Below, piece after piece: positions 41,354 to 50,153 of a stretch of DNA of 64,000 bases. A program made the position numbers and the translations under genes. The stretch covers positions 372,001 to 436,000 of the forward strand of contig JAHBTK010000004.1 in assembly GCA_019638625.1 (NCBI GenBank). The letters run 5' to 3'. The DNA is from Chitinophagaceae bacterium. GTDB lineage: Bacteria > Bacteroidota > Bacteroidia > Chitinophagales > Chitinophagaceae. The first letter of the stretch is position 1. Every line of letters starts with the position of its first letter. The notes under the pieces are model-generated. The model did not search any database. It was not told where the DNA came from and saw only the letters and a list, made by a program, of their open reading frames with translations.

Positions 41354-42598
41354 ATGACACGATATTCATTTTTGTTGCTGTTGACTGTTCTGCTTTTGAA
41401 CAGTTGTGTAAAAGACAGTGTAAAACATACCTATACGCTGTTAAAGCCTGTGTATAAAGCCAAAGAAGCGGTACTCAGTGAAGTGGGTAGCCAGCCGGCA
41501 CAGGCATTGAACAACCCCGGTAAGATCTTTGTTTATGGCAACTACCTGTTTGTAAATGAAATAAACAAGGGCGTTCACATTATTGACAATTCCAATCCGT
41601 CCAGCCCGGTCAACAGGCGTTTTGTCAATATCCCCGGCAATGTTGATATTGCGGTAAGAGGCAATACTTTATATGCTGATATCTTTACGGATATGCTTAC
41701 CCTGGATATTTCCAACCCGCTGGACGTAGCGGTTACCAATGTAACCCGCGATGTGTTTCCCGAGAGGCAATATGGAAATGGCTTTCAGGCTGACGCCTCG
41801 CAATACATTGTAGACTGGATAAAAAAAGACACCACTGTTGATTACCAGGATAACAACGGAAACCGCTGCTGGGGATGCGGTATGTGGTTTTCAACAGAAG
41901 CTATGCAATCACTCTCCTCTTCGGCGGTTACCAAGATCACTACCGGTATAGCAGGGTCTATGGCCAGGTTCAGCATAGTGAGCAACTATCTCTATGCCGT
42001 CAACCAGTCGTCGCTGGTAGTATTCGATATTACCAGCCATACCCAACCGGACAGGCTTAATCTTGTACCGATAGGCTGGAATATAGAAACCATTTACCCT
42101 TTCCAGGACAAATTATTTATCGGCTCCGCAACAGGTATGTTCGTGTACGACATCAGCAACCCTGTTGCACCCACCTATACCAGCAGTGTCAGCCATATCA
42201 GGATGTGCGATCCTGTAATTGCAGATGACAGGTATGCCTATGTAACGCTGCGTGCAGGCTCCGAATGCGGGGCGGTAACCGGCAGCCAGTTGCAGGTACT
42301 GGATGTCAGCAATATCAGTAACCCGGTCGTTCTCAGAACTATTTCCATGACCAATCCATACGGACTGGGTAAAACAGGCACGCTGCTCTGGATATGCGAT
42401 GGGACAGATGGTTTGAAAGTATTTGACGCGAAAGACCCGTTGCAATTAAGTCTTAAGCACCACATCAGGAACCTGGAGCCTTTTGACGTAATTCCGCTGG
42501 GTGACAGGATAATTGTAAGCGCAAAAGAGGGAATCGTACAGTTTGACGCTTCCAGCCCGGGCAAAATAACAGAGCTTAGCCGCATTAAAAAACAGTAG
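41354..42598 (+). CDS. LVIVD repeat lipoprotein
   Basis: 414 residues from MTRYSFLLLLTVLLLNSC, giving lipidation at cysteine 18; a start 14 codons upstream is also possible. The mature protein is a beta-propeller of LVIVD-type repeats (GVHIIDNSNPSSPV, DMLTLDISNPLDV, SLVVFDITSHTQPD, GMFVYDISNPVAPT, LQVLDVSNISNPVV, GLKVFDAKDPLQL). A tail similar to the repeats ends at KKQ. LVIVD proteins are surface or periplasmic proteins of unknown function in Bacteroidota. The stop codon is 3 bp before the next gene, so the two form an operon. Confidence 0.88.
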   Translation: MTRYSFLLLLTVLLLNSCVKDSVKHTYTLLKPVYKAKEAVLSEVGSQPAQALNNPGKIFVYGNYLFVNEINKGVHIIDNSNPSSPVNRRFVNIPGNVDIAVRGNTLYADIFTDMLTLDISNPLDVAVTNVTRDVFPERQYGNGFQADASQYIVDWIKKDTTVDYQDNNGNRCWGCGMWFSTEAMQSLSSSAVTKITTGIAGSMARFSIVSNYLYAVNQSSLVVFDITSHTQPDRLNLVPIGWNIETIYPFQDKLFIGSATGMFVYDISNPVAPTYTSSVSHIRMCDPVIADDRYAYVTLRAGSECGAVTGSQLQVLDVSNISNPVVLRTISMTNPYGLGKTGTLLWICDGTDGLKVFDAKDPLQLSLKHHIRNLEPFDVIPLGDRIIVSAKEGIVQFDASSPGKITELSRIKKQ

Positions 42599-42601
42599 GG
42601 A

Positions 42602-43159
42602 ATGAAGAAATTACCGATACTGATCGGGATCGGATTATTCGTTGCAACAATAGCGAACGGACAAATAACCTACCGGTCATATAACTCTGCCGGTGTAGTG
42701 GTGGGAGATACCAAATCAGCATACCAGGTGCTGACTTCCCATGGGATCCAATACAAAAACTGGTATGCAGGGATAGGTACCGGGATAGATGATTACAGGA
42801 ATCGTACGGTTCCTGTAATCGTTTCCCTGGTAAGGCAGGTATTACCCCAAAACAACATGTTCGTAAACCTGAACGCGGGCACGCAATATATCTGGGGAAA
42901 AGGCGAAAGAAATGAACTTTGGAACGCTATTGACAGCAAAGCGTTTCCGGGTTTTTTCGGGGAACTGGGAATTGGCTACCGGCTGCAGGCGGGAAACCCC
43001 GGACAGGGCATCATGTTTGGCACCTATTATTCGTATAAGTCCTTTCGGGAAAAATTTACTATGCCCGGCATCTGTTCCAATCCACCCTGCGAAAACACTA
43101 CTGAGTACATTGATTCAAAATTCAGCAGGTGGGCTTTTAAGCTGGGATTTATCTTTTAA
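42602..43159 (+). CDS. predicted outer membrane beta-barrel protein, LVIVD partner
   Basis: 185 residues. Signal peptide MKKLPILIGIGLFVATIANG, then strands of alternating polar and aromatic residues (YRSYNSAGVVVGDTKS, YKNWYAGIGTGIDDY, MFVNLNAGTQYIWGKG, GFFGELGIGYRLQAG, GIMFGTYYSYKSF) and a terminal strand RWAFKLGFIF ending in Phe, as expected for a small barrel inserted by BamA. It starts 3 bp after the LVIVD stop, so a shared role at the outer membrane is likely. A loop near the end has two cysteines (GICSNPPCENT), possibly a disulfide. No known family. Confidence 0.78.
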   Translation: MKKLPILIGIGLFVATIANGQITYRSYNSAGVVVGDTKSAYQVLTSHGIQYKNWYAGIGTGIDDYRNRTVPVIVSLVRQVLPQNNMFVNLNAGTQYIWGKGERNELWNAIDSKAFPGFFGELGIGYRLQAGNPGQGIMFGTYYSYKSFREKFTMPGICSNPPCENTTEYIDSKFSRWAFKLGFIF

Positions 43160-43209
43160 ATCGCCCGGCAAACTGGCCACCCGCGTAAAGAATTGATCTC
43201 TGAAGCAGC

Positions 43210-43234
43210 AAAAGGGTTGTTATCAACCCTTTTT
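43210..43234 (+). terminator. rho-independent terminator of the LVIVD unit
   Basis: Perfect stem AAAAGGGTTG / CAACCCTTTT, loop TTAT, followed by T and TATA; 50 bp after the stop of the outer membrane protein gene. Confidence 0.9.
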
Positions 43235-43325
43235 ATATGATCCGGATCACCTGTCTGACAAAAAATGACATTTCCCCGCCAGCCATAATTTCTGGTTATT
43301 TCATCAATAATTCCTTTTCTCAACG

Positions 43326-43333
43326 TAACTTTG
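43326..43333 (+). promoter_or_regulatory. -7 box of the azurin-like gene
   Basis: TAACTTTG, an exact TAnnTTTG match, giving a leader of about 65-70 nt before the ATG at 43403. No clear -33 element. Confidence 0.5.
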
Positions 43334-43402
43334 CGGACATTTTACAGTATAGTATTACTATACTATTTATTCATACTTCTTAATTATTATAAAAAACTGA
43401 TC

Positions 43403-43909
43403 ATGAAAATTGTAAAGTATTTAATGGTCGCCAGTATTGCAGGGCTTGTAGCTTGCGGTGGCGGTGAAGACAAAAAAGCTGAACAAACTACTACAGAAGA
43501 AACAAAAACCGAAACTACCCAGCCGGCTTCCTCAGAAGGAACCACGCTTGAAATCACCGGTAATGACGTAATGAAGTTTGATAAAACCGAGTTGAGGGCA
43601 AAAGCCGGTAAAATAACTCTTACACTTATTCACGACGGGAAACTGGCTAAAGAAGCAATGGGGCACAATGTGGTGATCCTGAAACCCGGTTCCGATGTAT
43701 CTGCTTACGCTGCAAAAGCGGTAGGCGCCAGGGATACGGAGTATGTTCCTGCATCAGAAAGTGCCAGTGTTGTAGCACATACAAAACTGATCGGTGGTGG
43801 CGAAAAAGACACTATCGAGTTTACCATTTCTGAACCAGGTACTTACCCTTTCCTTTGCAGCTTCCCCGGACATGTGGGTTTCATGAAAGGAGATCTGATT
43901 GTTGAATAG
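43403..43909 (+). CDS. azurin-like cupredoxin lipoprotein
   Basis: 168 residues from MKIVKYLMVASIAGLVACGG; an in-frame ATG 24 codons earlier would add a second hydrophobic stretch and is unlikely. Lipid anchor at cysteine 18, a Glu/Thr/Lys linker, then an azurin/plastocyanin fold. All type 1 copper ligands are visible: His88 (MGHNVV), Cys152 (PFLCSFPGH), His157 and Met161 (VGFMKG). It should carry single electrons in the periplasm or at the outer surface. The typical GGEKDTIEFTISEPGTYPF strand precedes the ligand loop. It has its own promoter and terminator, and its redox partner is not in the window. Confidence 0.93.
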   Translation: MKIVKYLMVASIAGLVACGGGEDKKAEQTTTEETKTETTQPASSEGTTLEITGNDVMKFDKTELRAKAGKITLTLIHDGKLAKEAMGHNVVILKPGSDVSAYAAKAVGARDTEYVPASESASVVAHTKLIGGGEKDTIEFTISEPGTYPFLCSFPGHVGFMKGDLIVE

Positions 43910-43925
43910 TTTTTAAACAACATAT

Positions 43926-43960
43926 TAAAAAAGTCCATTGTTTTGCAATGGACTTTTTTA
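43926..43960 (+). terminator. rho-independent terminator between azurin gene and prmC
   Basis: 15-bp perfect arms (TAAAAAAGTCCATTG / CAATGGACTTTTTTA) with loop TTTTG; bidirectional by sequence. It ends only 10 bp before the prmC start, so prmC must either be read through or be transcribed from a start inside or next to the hairpin. Confidence 0.92.
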
Positions 43961-43970
43961 TTTGACCAAT

Positions 43971-44825
43971 ATGACTTTCCGGGAGGCTATTCAATTTACA
44001 GTATCATCCTTATCAGGGATATATGATGAACGGGAGGCGTATAATATTGCCGAACTCATTCTGGAACACCTGACCGGTTTAAAAAGGATCGACAGGATAA
44101 TACAACGGCAACAGGAACTGGAAGCCGATGCAGAAACAACGCTCCGGCAATATATCAGGGAACTCCGGTTGCATACGCCCGTACAGTACCTGTTGCAGGA
44201 GGCCTGGTTTTATGGAATGAAGCTGTATGTGGATAAACATGTTTTAATTCCAAGACCCGAAACTGAAGAACTGGTAGCCTGGTTGACAGAAGACCTTAAA
44301 CAAGCCACTCAGCCACTGAAAGTCCTGGACATTGGCACCGGCAGCGGCTGCATAGCCATTGCCGTCAAAAAAACAATACCCGCCGCCGATGTATATGCGC
44401 TGGACATCAGCCAGGAGGCCCTTGAAGTAGCGAAAAAAAATGCCCTGGAACAAAATACGGCTATCACATTCAGCCGGTTGAATATTCTCGATACAAATTC
44501 CTTTGCGGAATTACCCGTTTTTGATATCATCATAAGCAATCCTCCCTATATCCCGGTACAGGAACAACTGCTGATGCGGGAGAACGTAAAATCACAGGAG
44601 CCGCATCTGGCGCTTTTTGTTCCGGATGACGATCCCCTGGTTTTCTATAAAGCAATTGCCCGGCTGGCAAAACAACACCTGAATGCTTCGGGGACCCTCT
44701 ACCTGGAAATGCATGAGGATTTGGCAGACCAGACACAACTCCTTTTCAGAGATAGTGGTTATAAACAGGTAACGACACGAAACGACATGCAGCATAAAAC
44801 ACGCATGCTCCGGGTTTCAGCCTAG
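43971..44825 (+). CDS. prmC: peptide chain release factor N5-glutamine methyltransferase
   Basis: 284 residues from MTFREAIQFTVSSLSGIYDE; the frame runs 11 codons upstream into the terminator hairpin, so the ATG at 43971 was chosen. N-terminal helical domain to about 75, then SAM-binding VLDIGTGSGCIAIAVKK and the catalytic NPPY in DIIISNPPYIPVQE. PrmC/HemK methylates the Gln of the GGQ motif in release factors RF1 and RF2. It shares its 3' end with the opposite methyltransferase gene (stop codons abut at 44825/44826). Confidence 0.95.
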   Translation: MTFREAIQFTVSSLSGIYDEREAYNIAELILEHLTGLKRIDRIIQRQQELEADAETTLRQYIRELRLHTPVQYLLQEAWFYGMKLYVDKHVLIPRPETEELVAWLTEDLKQATQPLKVLDIGTGSGCIAIAVKKTIPAADVYALDISQEALEVAKKNALEQNTAITFSRLNILDTNSFAELPVFDIIISNPPYIPVQEQLLMRENVKSQEPHLALFVPDDDPLVFYKAIARLAKQHLNASGTLYLEMHEDLADQTQLLFRDSGYKQVTTRNDMQHKTRMLRVSA

Positions 44826-45482
44826 TCAGGGCTTACGAAACTCCGTGATAACAAATTCTCTTTCCACCCGGTCGCCCGTATTGCTCTGCACCTTTTCGGT
44901 CTTCATATCAGAACGGATACCGGCAGTTCCCGCCTCTAGCAAAAGCGCTTCCGTGTCTTCTTTGCTATAAAGCGTAAAACCATGCTTAACAAAAGGGAGT
45001 TGCTGCATAAAGCTTTTTTGCGCAAACGTAATACAACCTCTCCCGCCCTTTTTCAATACCCGCAATATCTCTTTAGCATAACCTAACGGGTCCTGCCAGA
45101 AATAAATGGTGTTCACTGTAAAAAAAGCATCAAAGCTGTTATCCTCGAAAGGGAGCACTTTTCCGTCGGTTACAATAAACGAAGCCTGTTTCCCTGTTAC
45201 AAAATCATTATTGATTTTGATCGCTTCCTGCTGCATCCATTCAGAAATATCTGCCCCGGTATACAGCACTGAAGCGGACCTGCCCAATACATACGCAACA
45301 TGGCTGCCATTGCCAAACCCCACTTCCAATACGTGCTCATTATCCTTCAGCCCAAGCGTATCCACCGTGGCCGTGATCATAAATGCATTGGTTTGCTCCA
45401 TTTGTTTGGCCACCTCTATGCCTTTTTCTCCCGCCGGCTGGCGAAGATGTCCGGCCAGTTCTTTCCATTCATTTTCTTCCAT
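44826..45482 (-). CDS. class I SAM-dependent methyltransferase
   Basis: 218 residues from MEENEWKELAGHLRQPAGEK. A start 7 codons upstream (45503) lies inside the stem of a 13-bp palindrome, so the inner ATG is preferred. Seen: helix GIEVAKQMEQTNAFM, SAM-binding VLEVGFGNGSHVAYV, acidic TGADISEWM, VTDGKVLPFEDNSFDAFFTV and FWQDPLGYAKEILRVLKKGG. This is the Methyltransf_11 pattern of small-molecule methyltransferases. Substrate unknown. It may be reached by transcription from the two amidohydrolase genes upstream if the hairpin leaks. Confidence 0.88.
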   Translation of the reverse strand: MEENEWKELAGHLRQPAGEKGIEVAKQMEQTNAFMITATVDTLGLKDNEHVLEVGFGNGSHVAYVLGRSASVLYTGADISEWMQQEAIKINNDFVTGKQASFIVTDGKVLPFEDNSFDAFFTVNTIYFWQDPLGYAKEILRVLKKGGRGCITFAQKSFMQQLPFVKHGFTLYSKEDTEALLLEAGTAGIRSDMKTEKVQSNTGDRVEREFVITEFRKP

Positions 45483-45494
45483 TGCGGATAAATG

Positions 45495-45530
45495 AACCGG
45501 CATCCTGCCATAAACTACAGGATGCCGGTT
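45495..45530 (-). terminator. 13-bp palindrome between amidohydrolase and methyltransferase genes
   Basis: Arms AACCGGCATCCTG / CAGGATGCCGGTT with a 10-nt loop, located 5 bp after the amidohydrolase stop on the minus strand. It lacks a strong T-tract. It overlaps the alternative start of the methyltransferase and therefore lies in the leader if the inner start is used. Confidence 0.6.
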
Positions 45531-45535
45531 GGTTC

Positions 45536-46840
45536 TTAATTCTGTAAACCGTATTTTTTTAAATACCGTTCGTTCAGTTGTGTCTGTTTATTTTCCAGGC
45601 TTACCTGTCTGCCCTGTATAAATGCATGGGTAATAATGCTGGTTTTCATGTCAAGGATGTCTCCCTCGCTTACTACTATATTGGCATCTTTTCCTGCTTC
45701 CAAAGAACCGGTTCTGTCGGCTATACCCAATAGTTGTGCTGCGTTCAGGGTGATGGCACTCAGGGCCTGCTCTTTGGTTAACCCGTACGAAGCAGCCGTA
45801 CCGGCATTGAAGGGCAGATTGCGATACCGGGTGTTGGTGGCATCATCGCTCAATGCGAACAGTACACCGGCATTTTGCAAAACAGCAGGCGTTTTAAAAG
45901 GCTGGTCTATATCTTCGTCCTCCGTTCCGGGCAAACTATGCCCGGCGCCCAGGATCACGCCGATATTATTCTCCTTCAACAATGGCGCTATCTGCCAGCT
46001 TTCAGAAGCGCCGACCAAAACAGTCCGAAATCCAAACTCCTTTACAAGCTCTATCGCCGCAAGCATTTGACTTACGCTGCCGGCATGCACGAACAAGGCC
46101 TGCTGCTTATCAAACAGCCCTCTCAACGCCTCGAACTTCAGGTTTACTTCAGCATGACTATTTTTCTCCAGGTAAGCTTTTCCCTGCCGGAAAAAATCCT
46201 TAACTTCTTCTATTTTCTCATTAGCAACTTTTACATAATCTACCGGCGGCCCGCTGCGTACGGCAAACCTGGATCTTGGAGCGCTGAACGGAGGGATGGT
46301 AACATGTATCGCTCCATCCTGTTTGTACGCAGCATCTTCATAGTTCCAGGCATCCAGTTGCACCACGCTGGAACTTCCGCTGATGATCCCCCCCTGTGGT
46401 ACCACATTTGCCAGGAGTACGCCATTAGTCTTCAAAATATTGATCATCATGGAAGCCGTGTTGTAGGCTACAATGGATCTTATATTAGGGTTCAACTCTC
46501 CCAGTTCACGGTAGTCATTGCTCCCTCTTACACCGGCGGCAATCTCTTTTAAGCCCAGATCAGACTGAGGCAGGATCAATCCCGGGTACACATGTTTACC
46601 AGTTACATCAAACACTTTTACATCGCCCTGAGGAATCGCTATATTGGCGCCTACCCCCACAATTTTTCCATCCCGTACTTCGACTGTTGCCTTTTCCAAT
46701 ACCTGTCCGTTACCGATATGTACAGTGCCATTGGTAATAAAAAGTAACCCTTTATATTCCTTTGCAGGGTATACATCATCCTGGGCCCGCACCTGCAGCG
46801 TTGTAGCCAGCATCAACAGGAATAAATAGTTCAATTTCAT
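45536..46840 (-). CDS. amidohydrolase family protein, metal site incomplete
   Basis: 434 residues, signal peptide MKLNYLFLLMLATTLQVRAQ. It has the amidohydrolase beta-sandwich (TVHIGNGQVLEKATVEVRDG, GVGANIAIPQ) and a late IADRTGSLEAGKDANIVVSE, and is close to imidazolonepropionase-type enzymes. However, where active members have an HxH after the PG motif (PGLIDxHxH), this protein reads YPGLILPQSDLG, without the two histidines. It is therefore probably not a functional metal-dependent hydrolase on its own, but may pair with the 1017-residue homologue encoded 70 bp upstream. Exported. Function unknown. Confidence 0.85.
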   Translation of the reverse strand: MKLNYLFLLMLATTLQVRAQDDVYPAKEYKGLLFITNGTVHIGNGQVLEKATVEVRDGKIVGVGANIAIPQGDVKVFDVTGKHVYPGLILPQSDLGLKEIAAGVRGSNDYRELGELNPNIRSIVAYNTASMMINILKTNGVLLANVVPQGGIISGSSSVVQLDAWNYEDAAYKQDGAIHVTIPPFSAPRSRFAVRSGPPVDYVKVANEKIEEVKDFFRQGKAYLEKNSHAEVNLKFEALRGLFDKQQALFVHAGSVSQMLAAIELVKEFGFRTVLVGASESWQIAPLLKENNIGVILGAGHSLPGTEDEDIDQPFKTPAVLQNAGVLFALSDDATNTRYRNLPFNAGTAASYGLTKEQALSAITLNAAQLLGIADRTGSLEAGKDANIVVSEGDILDMKTSIITHAFIQGRQVSLENKQTQLNERYLKKYGLQN

Positions 46841-46910
46841 TTTGTATCATTTATACCACCTATCGTGGTGCATTTAATAATAATGTTAGTTCTGCAATCC
46901 TATTCAACCT

Positions 46911-49900
46911 CTACCAGGCAGCCGCCTGTTCGTCATCATGCAGGTGAAAAGATCCATCATCGTCATGTTCTCCACACCCCAGCAAAGCCTGTGTGCTGGG
47001 CCTGAAAGGCGCGGTTCGTCCGCCGGCTTTCTTTTCTCCATTCATTTTCTGGATCAGCCTGTTCCTTTCTTCTGTGATTGATTTCCTCAATTGCAGGTCT
47101 CTTTCCCTGTCAAAATAGATAATACCATCCACTATGGTTTTTTCTGCCTGTGCGTATATACTGAGCGGATGATCGCTCCATAGTACAAGATCTGCATCTT
47201 TCCCTGCCTTGATGCTCCCTGTACGGTCGTCAATATGTAATGCCTTCGCCGGGTTAATGGTTACCATGTTCAGCGCCTGCTCCTCCGTAATACTGCTGTA
47301 CTTAATAATTTTCGCCGCTTCCTGGTTTAGCCTGCGCGCCATTTCCGCGTCATCCGAGTTAATGCAAACATTCAGCCCCATCTTCTGCATGATACCGGCA
47401 TTGTAAGCTATCGCGTCCAGCACTTCCATTTTGTAGCCAAACCAATCGGAAAAGGTTGATACACTCGCTCCATGAGCGTTTATTTTATCCGCCACTTTAT
47501 ACCCTTCGAGAATATGTGTGAGGGTGTTTACTTTAAACCCAAACTTTTCGGCAACACGCATCATATAGGTGATCTCGGTTTGCACATAGGAGTGACAGGT
47601 TATGAAACGCTGAGCGTTCAGTATTTCTACCAATGCATCCAATTCCAGGTCTCTCCTTACCGTAGCCCATGGGTTGGCAGCGGCTCCTTTCCTTCCCTTT
47701 GCGGAAACTGTACCCGCAGCCTTTACCGCATTCTGATAATCAACCGCTCTTTGAAAAGCATCTGTTAAGACCTGCTCTACCCCCATACGCGTATCCGGAA
47801 ACCGGTTATTGGCGGAGGAAGTTGTCCGTTTTACATTTTCTCCCAAAGCGAATTTTATAAAAGGATCCCAGTTTTTGAACTTCAGTCCTTCCGCGTCGGC
47901 TCCCCAACGCAGCTTAATTAGTTGTGTCTGTCCACCGATCGTGTTGGCAGAACCGTGCAGTATATGCGAAGAGGTTACCCCGCCACTCAACTGGCGATAT
48001 ATATTGATATCATCCGGATTCAGGTTATCGGCAATCCGCACTTCTGAAGTGACAGACTGGGCGCCTTCGTTAATAGAAGCCACGGCGATATGCGAATGCT
48101 CGTCAATGATACCGGCTGTTAAGTGCTTTCCCGTTCCATCCAAAATGACGGCACCGGATGCATTCAGGTTTTTACCAACCTGTTCGATTTTACCACTACG
48201 TACCAACACATCGGTATTCTCCAGTTTGCCGGCTATATCACTTGTCCATACAGTGGCATTTTTGATCAATATGGTTTGTTGCTCCGGCAATTTGTCAAAT
48301 CCATAACTGCCAAACGGATAGGTGATCTTAGCCAGCGCTGCAGCAGGTGCGCTCTTTGAACCGCTGTCTTTTACCGCTACTGCCGCAGCAGTCAAACCTG
48401 CTTTCCAGAAAACGGCATTGCCGGCAGTGTCGGCGCCGTTTCCACTCCATTCATTTCCCAAAGCTATACCGCTGAGCCGGATACTGTTTTTGGACTTTTT
48501 AGAAGGAGGAAAACTGAGCGTAACCAGTTTATTGTTATAGGTGAACTTTGCATTCAGTGTATCCTTTCCCGTTATGCTGGCGGAAGACGGATCCTTTACG
48601 ACTAACGTATATGTTTCTGTTTTACCGCCCGATTGTACAGTGAGATTGTAGGTGCCTTTTATCGCTTCATCATCGTCTTTTACGGTATATTTTTGCCCCT
48701 GCACCCAGTTTTCAAAAATCACGGTCTTTTCGTTGAAAACGGGACCGGAACTTACCAGGAAGTTGGCCAGCTTTCCTTTTTCCAATGACCCTACGAGATG
48801 ATACACTCCCATCAGCTCAGCCGGTGTTTGCGTAAGCGCCTTCAAAGCCTGCTTTTCGCTTAGCCCGGATGCAATTGCTTTACGAAGGTTGGGCAAAAAC
48901 TGTTTAATATCCCTGAGATCGGCTGGTGTCAGGCAAAATGGAATACCGGCTTTCTCAAAAGCAGCCGGGTTGCCCGGCGCCAGTTCCCAATGCTTCAAAT
49001 CATTGAGCGATACCTGATAAGCATTGTTGGGATCTTCCACATCCATCGCTTCCGGAAAATTCAGTGGTAATATGAAGCTGGCCTTCGTAGCAGCGATCTC
49101 GTTGATGCGCTGGTATTCATTTCCTCCACCTTTAATGATGTATTGTTTGCCAAATTCATCCCCGATCCTGTCTGCACGCAAATCCCCCCATTTATCATTT
49201 GCCTCAAATACCTGGGGCAGAGAAGCATTTTCGTTAAATGCTTTCAGGCTCAGGTTTACACCTTCTGCCGCCGGGTTATTTTTATACCACTCCGCGTCTA
49301 TATATGTTTGTCTTAGTAAGGCAATTACTCCCATCAGGCTACCGGGATAGCTTTGAGTGGACGTGCCCTTACTGAACGAAAAATGCATGGCTGCCTTCTC
49401 TTTTACAATAGCCAGGTTTTCTTTTTCATTGGCCAGCGTTACTACAGCTCCCGTGCCCCGCACAATCCCGTCTTTCTGGTGTGTCAGCACTGTTCCAAAC
49501 CCGATATCGCGAAAGGTTTTAGCCTGTTTTTCGTCGGAGGTAAAAATGTTTACTGCATCTACCTCGGCTCTAACGGCCTGGTTCCAGCCAACTGCTCCTT
49601 TGGTATTGGAGTTAAACTGTGCCGGGGCGCTGAAGTTAAATGCACCCGCTGCCCTTTGCGGAACCGGGATACCGTAATCACTGTATATATCTACGAACGA
49701 CGGTAAAATAAACCGGCCACTGCAATCTATTATCACCGCTCCTGCAGGCGCTGTGATATTTGTGCCAATATCAATAATCCTGTCTTTTTGAACAACCAGT
49801 GTAGCGCCGGGGATCACAGTCTCTGCGTCCTTATACACCGTAGCATTTTTTAACACATAGATAGTATTCCTTTCATCGGCTACGCCATTGACGGGGAAGG

Positions 49901-49964
49901 TCTTCTGGGCATAGAGAAATCCTATTGCGAGGCAAGCAAGTCCTGCGCAAATTATTTGTTTCAT
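46911..49964 (-). CDS. exported two-domain amidohydrolase
   Basis: 1017 residues, signal peptide MKQIICAGLACLAIGFLYAQ. Two amidohydrolase units in tandem. The first (about 25-440) lacks the HxH site (LPSFVDIYSDYG) and looks degenerate. A beta-rich linker (about 440-560) follows. The second (about 565-960) has an intact site: HSH (IIDEHSHIAVASINEG), a histidine in FITCHSYVQTE, another in LTHILEGYK and Asp in CINSDDAEM. The last residues are His/Asp-rich (GCGEHDDDGSFHLHDDEQ) and could bind metal. Related enzymes hydrolyse cyclic amides or N-acyl compounds in the periplasm. It is the upstream partner of the 434-residue homologue. Confidence 0.88.
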   Translation of the reverse strand: MKQIICAGLACLAIGFLYAQKTFPVNGVADERNTIYVLKNATVYKDAETVIPGATLVVQKDRIIDIGTNITAPAGAVIIDCSGRFILPSFVDIYSDYGIPVPQRAAGAFNFSAPAQFNSNTKGAVGWNQAVRAEVDAVNIFTSDEKQAKTFRDIGFGTVLTHQKDGIVRGTGAVVTLANEKENLAIVKEKAAMHFSFSKGTSTQSYPGSLMGVIALLRQTYIDAEWYKNNPAAEGVNLSLKAFNENASLPQVFEANDKWGDLRADRIGDEFGKQYIIKGGGNEYQRINEIAATKASFILPLNFPEAMDVEDPNNAYQVSLNDLKHWELAPGNPAAFEKAGIPFCLTPADLRDIKQFLPNLRKAIASGLSEKQALKALTQTPAELMGVYHLVGSLEKGKLANFLVSSGPVFNEKTVIFENWVQGQKYTVKDDDEAIKGTYNLTVQSGGKTETYTLVVKDPSSASITGKDTLNAKFTYNNKLVTLSFPPSKKSKNSIRLSGIALGNEWSGNGADTAGNAVFWKAGLTAAAVAVKDSGSKSAPAAALAKITYPFGSYGFDKLPEQQTILIKNATVWTSDIAGKLENTDVLVRSGKIEQVGKNLNASGAVILDGTGKHLTAGIIDEHSHIAVASINEGAQSVTSEVRIADNLNPDDINIYRQLSGGVTSSHILHGSANTIGGQTQLIKLRWGADAEGLKFKNWDPFIKFALGENVKRTTSSANNRFPDTRMGVEQVLTDAFQRAVDYQNAVKAAGTVSAKGRKGAAANPWATVRRDLELDALVEILNAQRFITCHSYVQTEITYMMRVAEKFGFKVNTLTHILEGYKVADKINAHGASVSTFSDWFGYKMEVLDAIAYNAGIMQKMGLNVCINSDDAEMARRLNQEAAKIIKYSSITEEQALNMVTINPAKALHIDDRTGSIKAGKDADLVLWSDHPLSIYAQAEKTIVDGIIYFDRERDLQLRKSITEERNRLIQKMNGEKKAGGRTAPFRPSTQALLGCGEHDDDGSFHLHDDEQAAAW

Positions 49965-50030
49965 TAGCAGATGTTTTAATATGAAAAATAAAAGACGGAA
50001 GTTAGCTATTTTATAGGATTGACGGCTTTT

Positions 50031-50140
50031 TATTGCTGATTTTGGAATGGCGGATTGCTGATTGGGGGATTTGGAGATTGCTGATTTAGAGGAGACTTAA
50101 TTCATCAATCAGACATCAACAAATCAGAAATCCTCACAAT
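50031..50140. repeat. degenerate GATTGCTGATT repeat, inverted at its right side
   Basis: Words GATTGCTGATT or ATTGCTGATTT recur three times at 50031-50087. The opposite-strand word AATCAG appears at 50107-50127. The result is a loose inverted array between the two minus-strand genes at 49964 and 50154. No gene and no obvious promoter in 49965-50153. Confidence 0.5.
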
Positions 50141-50153
50141 CATCAATAAAACC

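Noticed and set aside
42602..43159. Possible secreted toxin or small enzyme
   Set aside because: The strand pattern, terminal aromatic residue and partner LVIVD gene fit an outer membrane barrel better.
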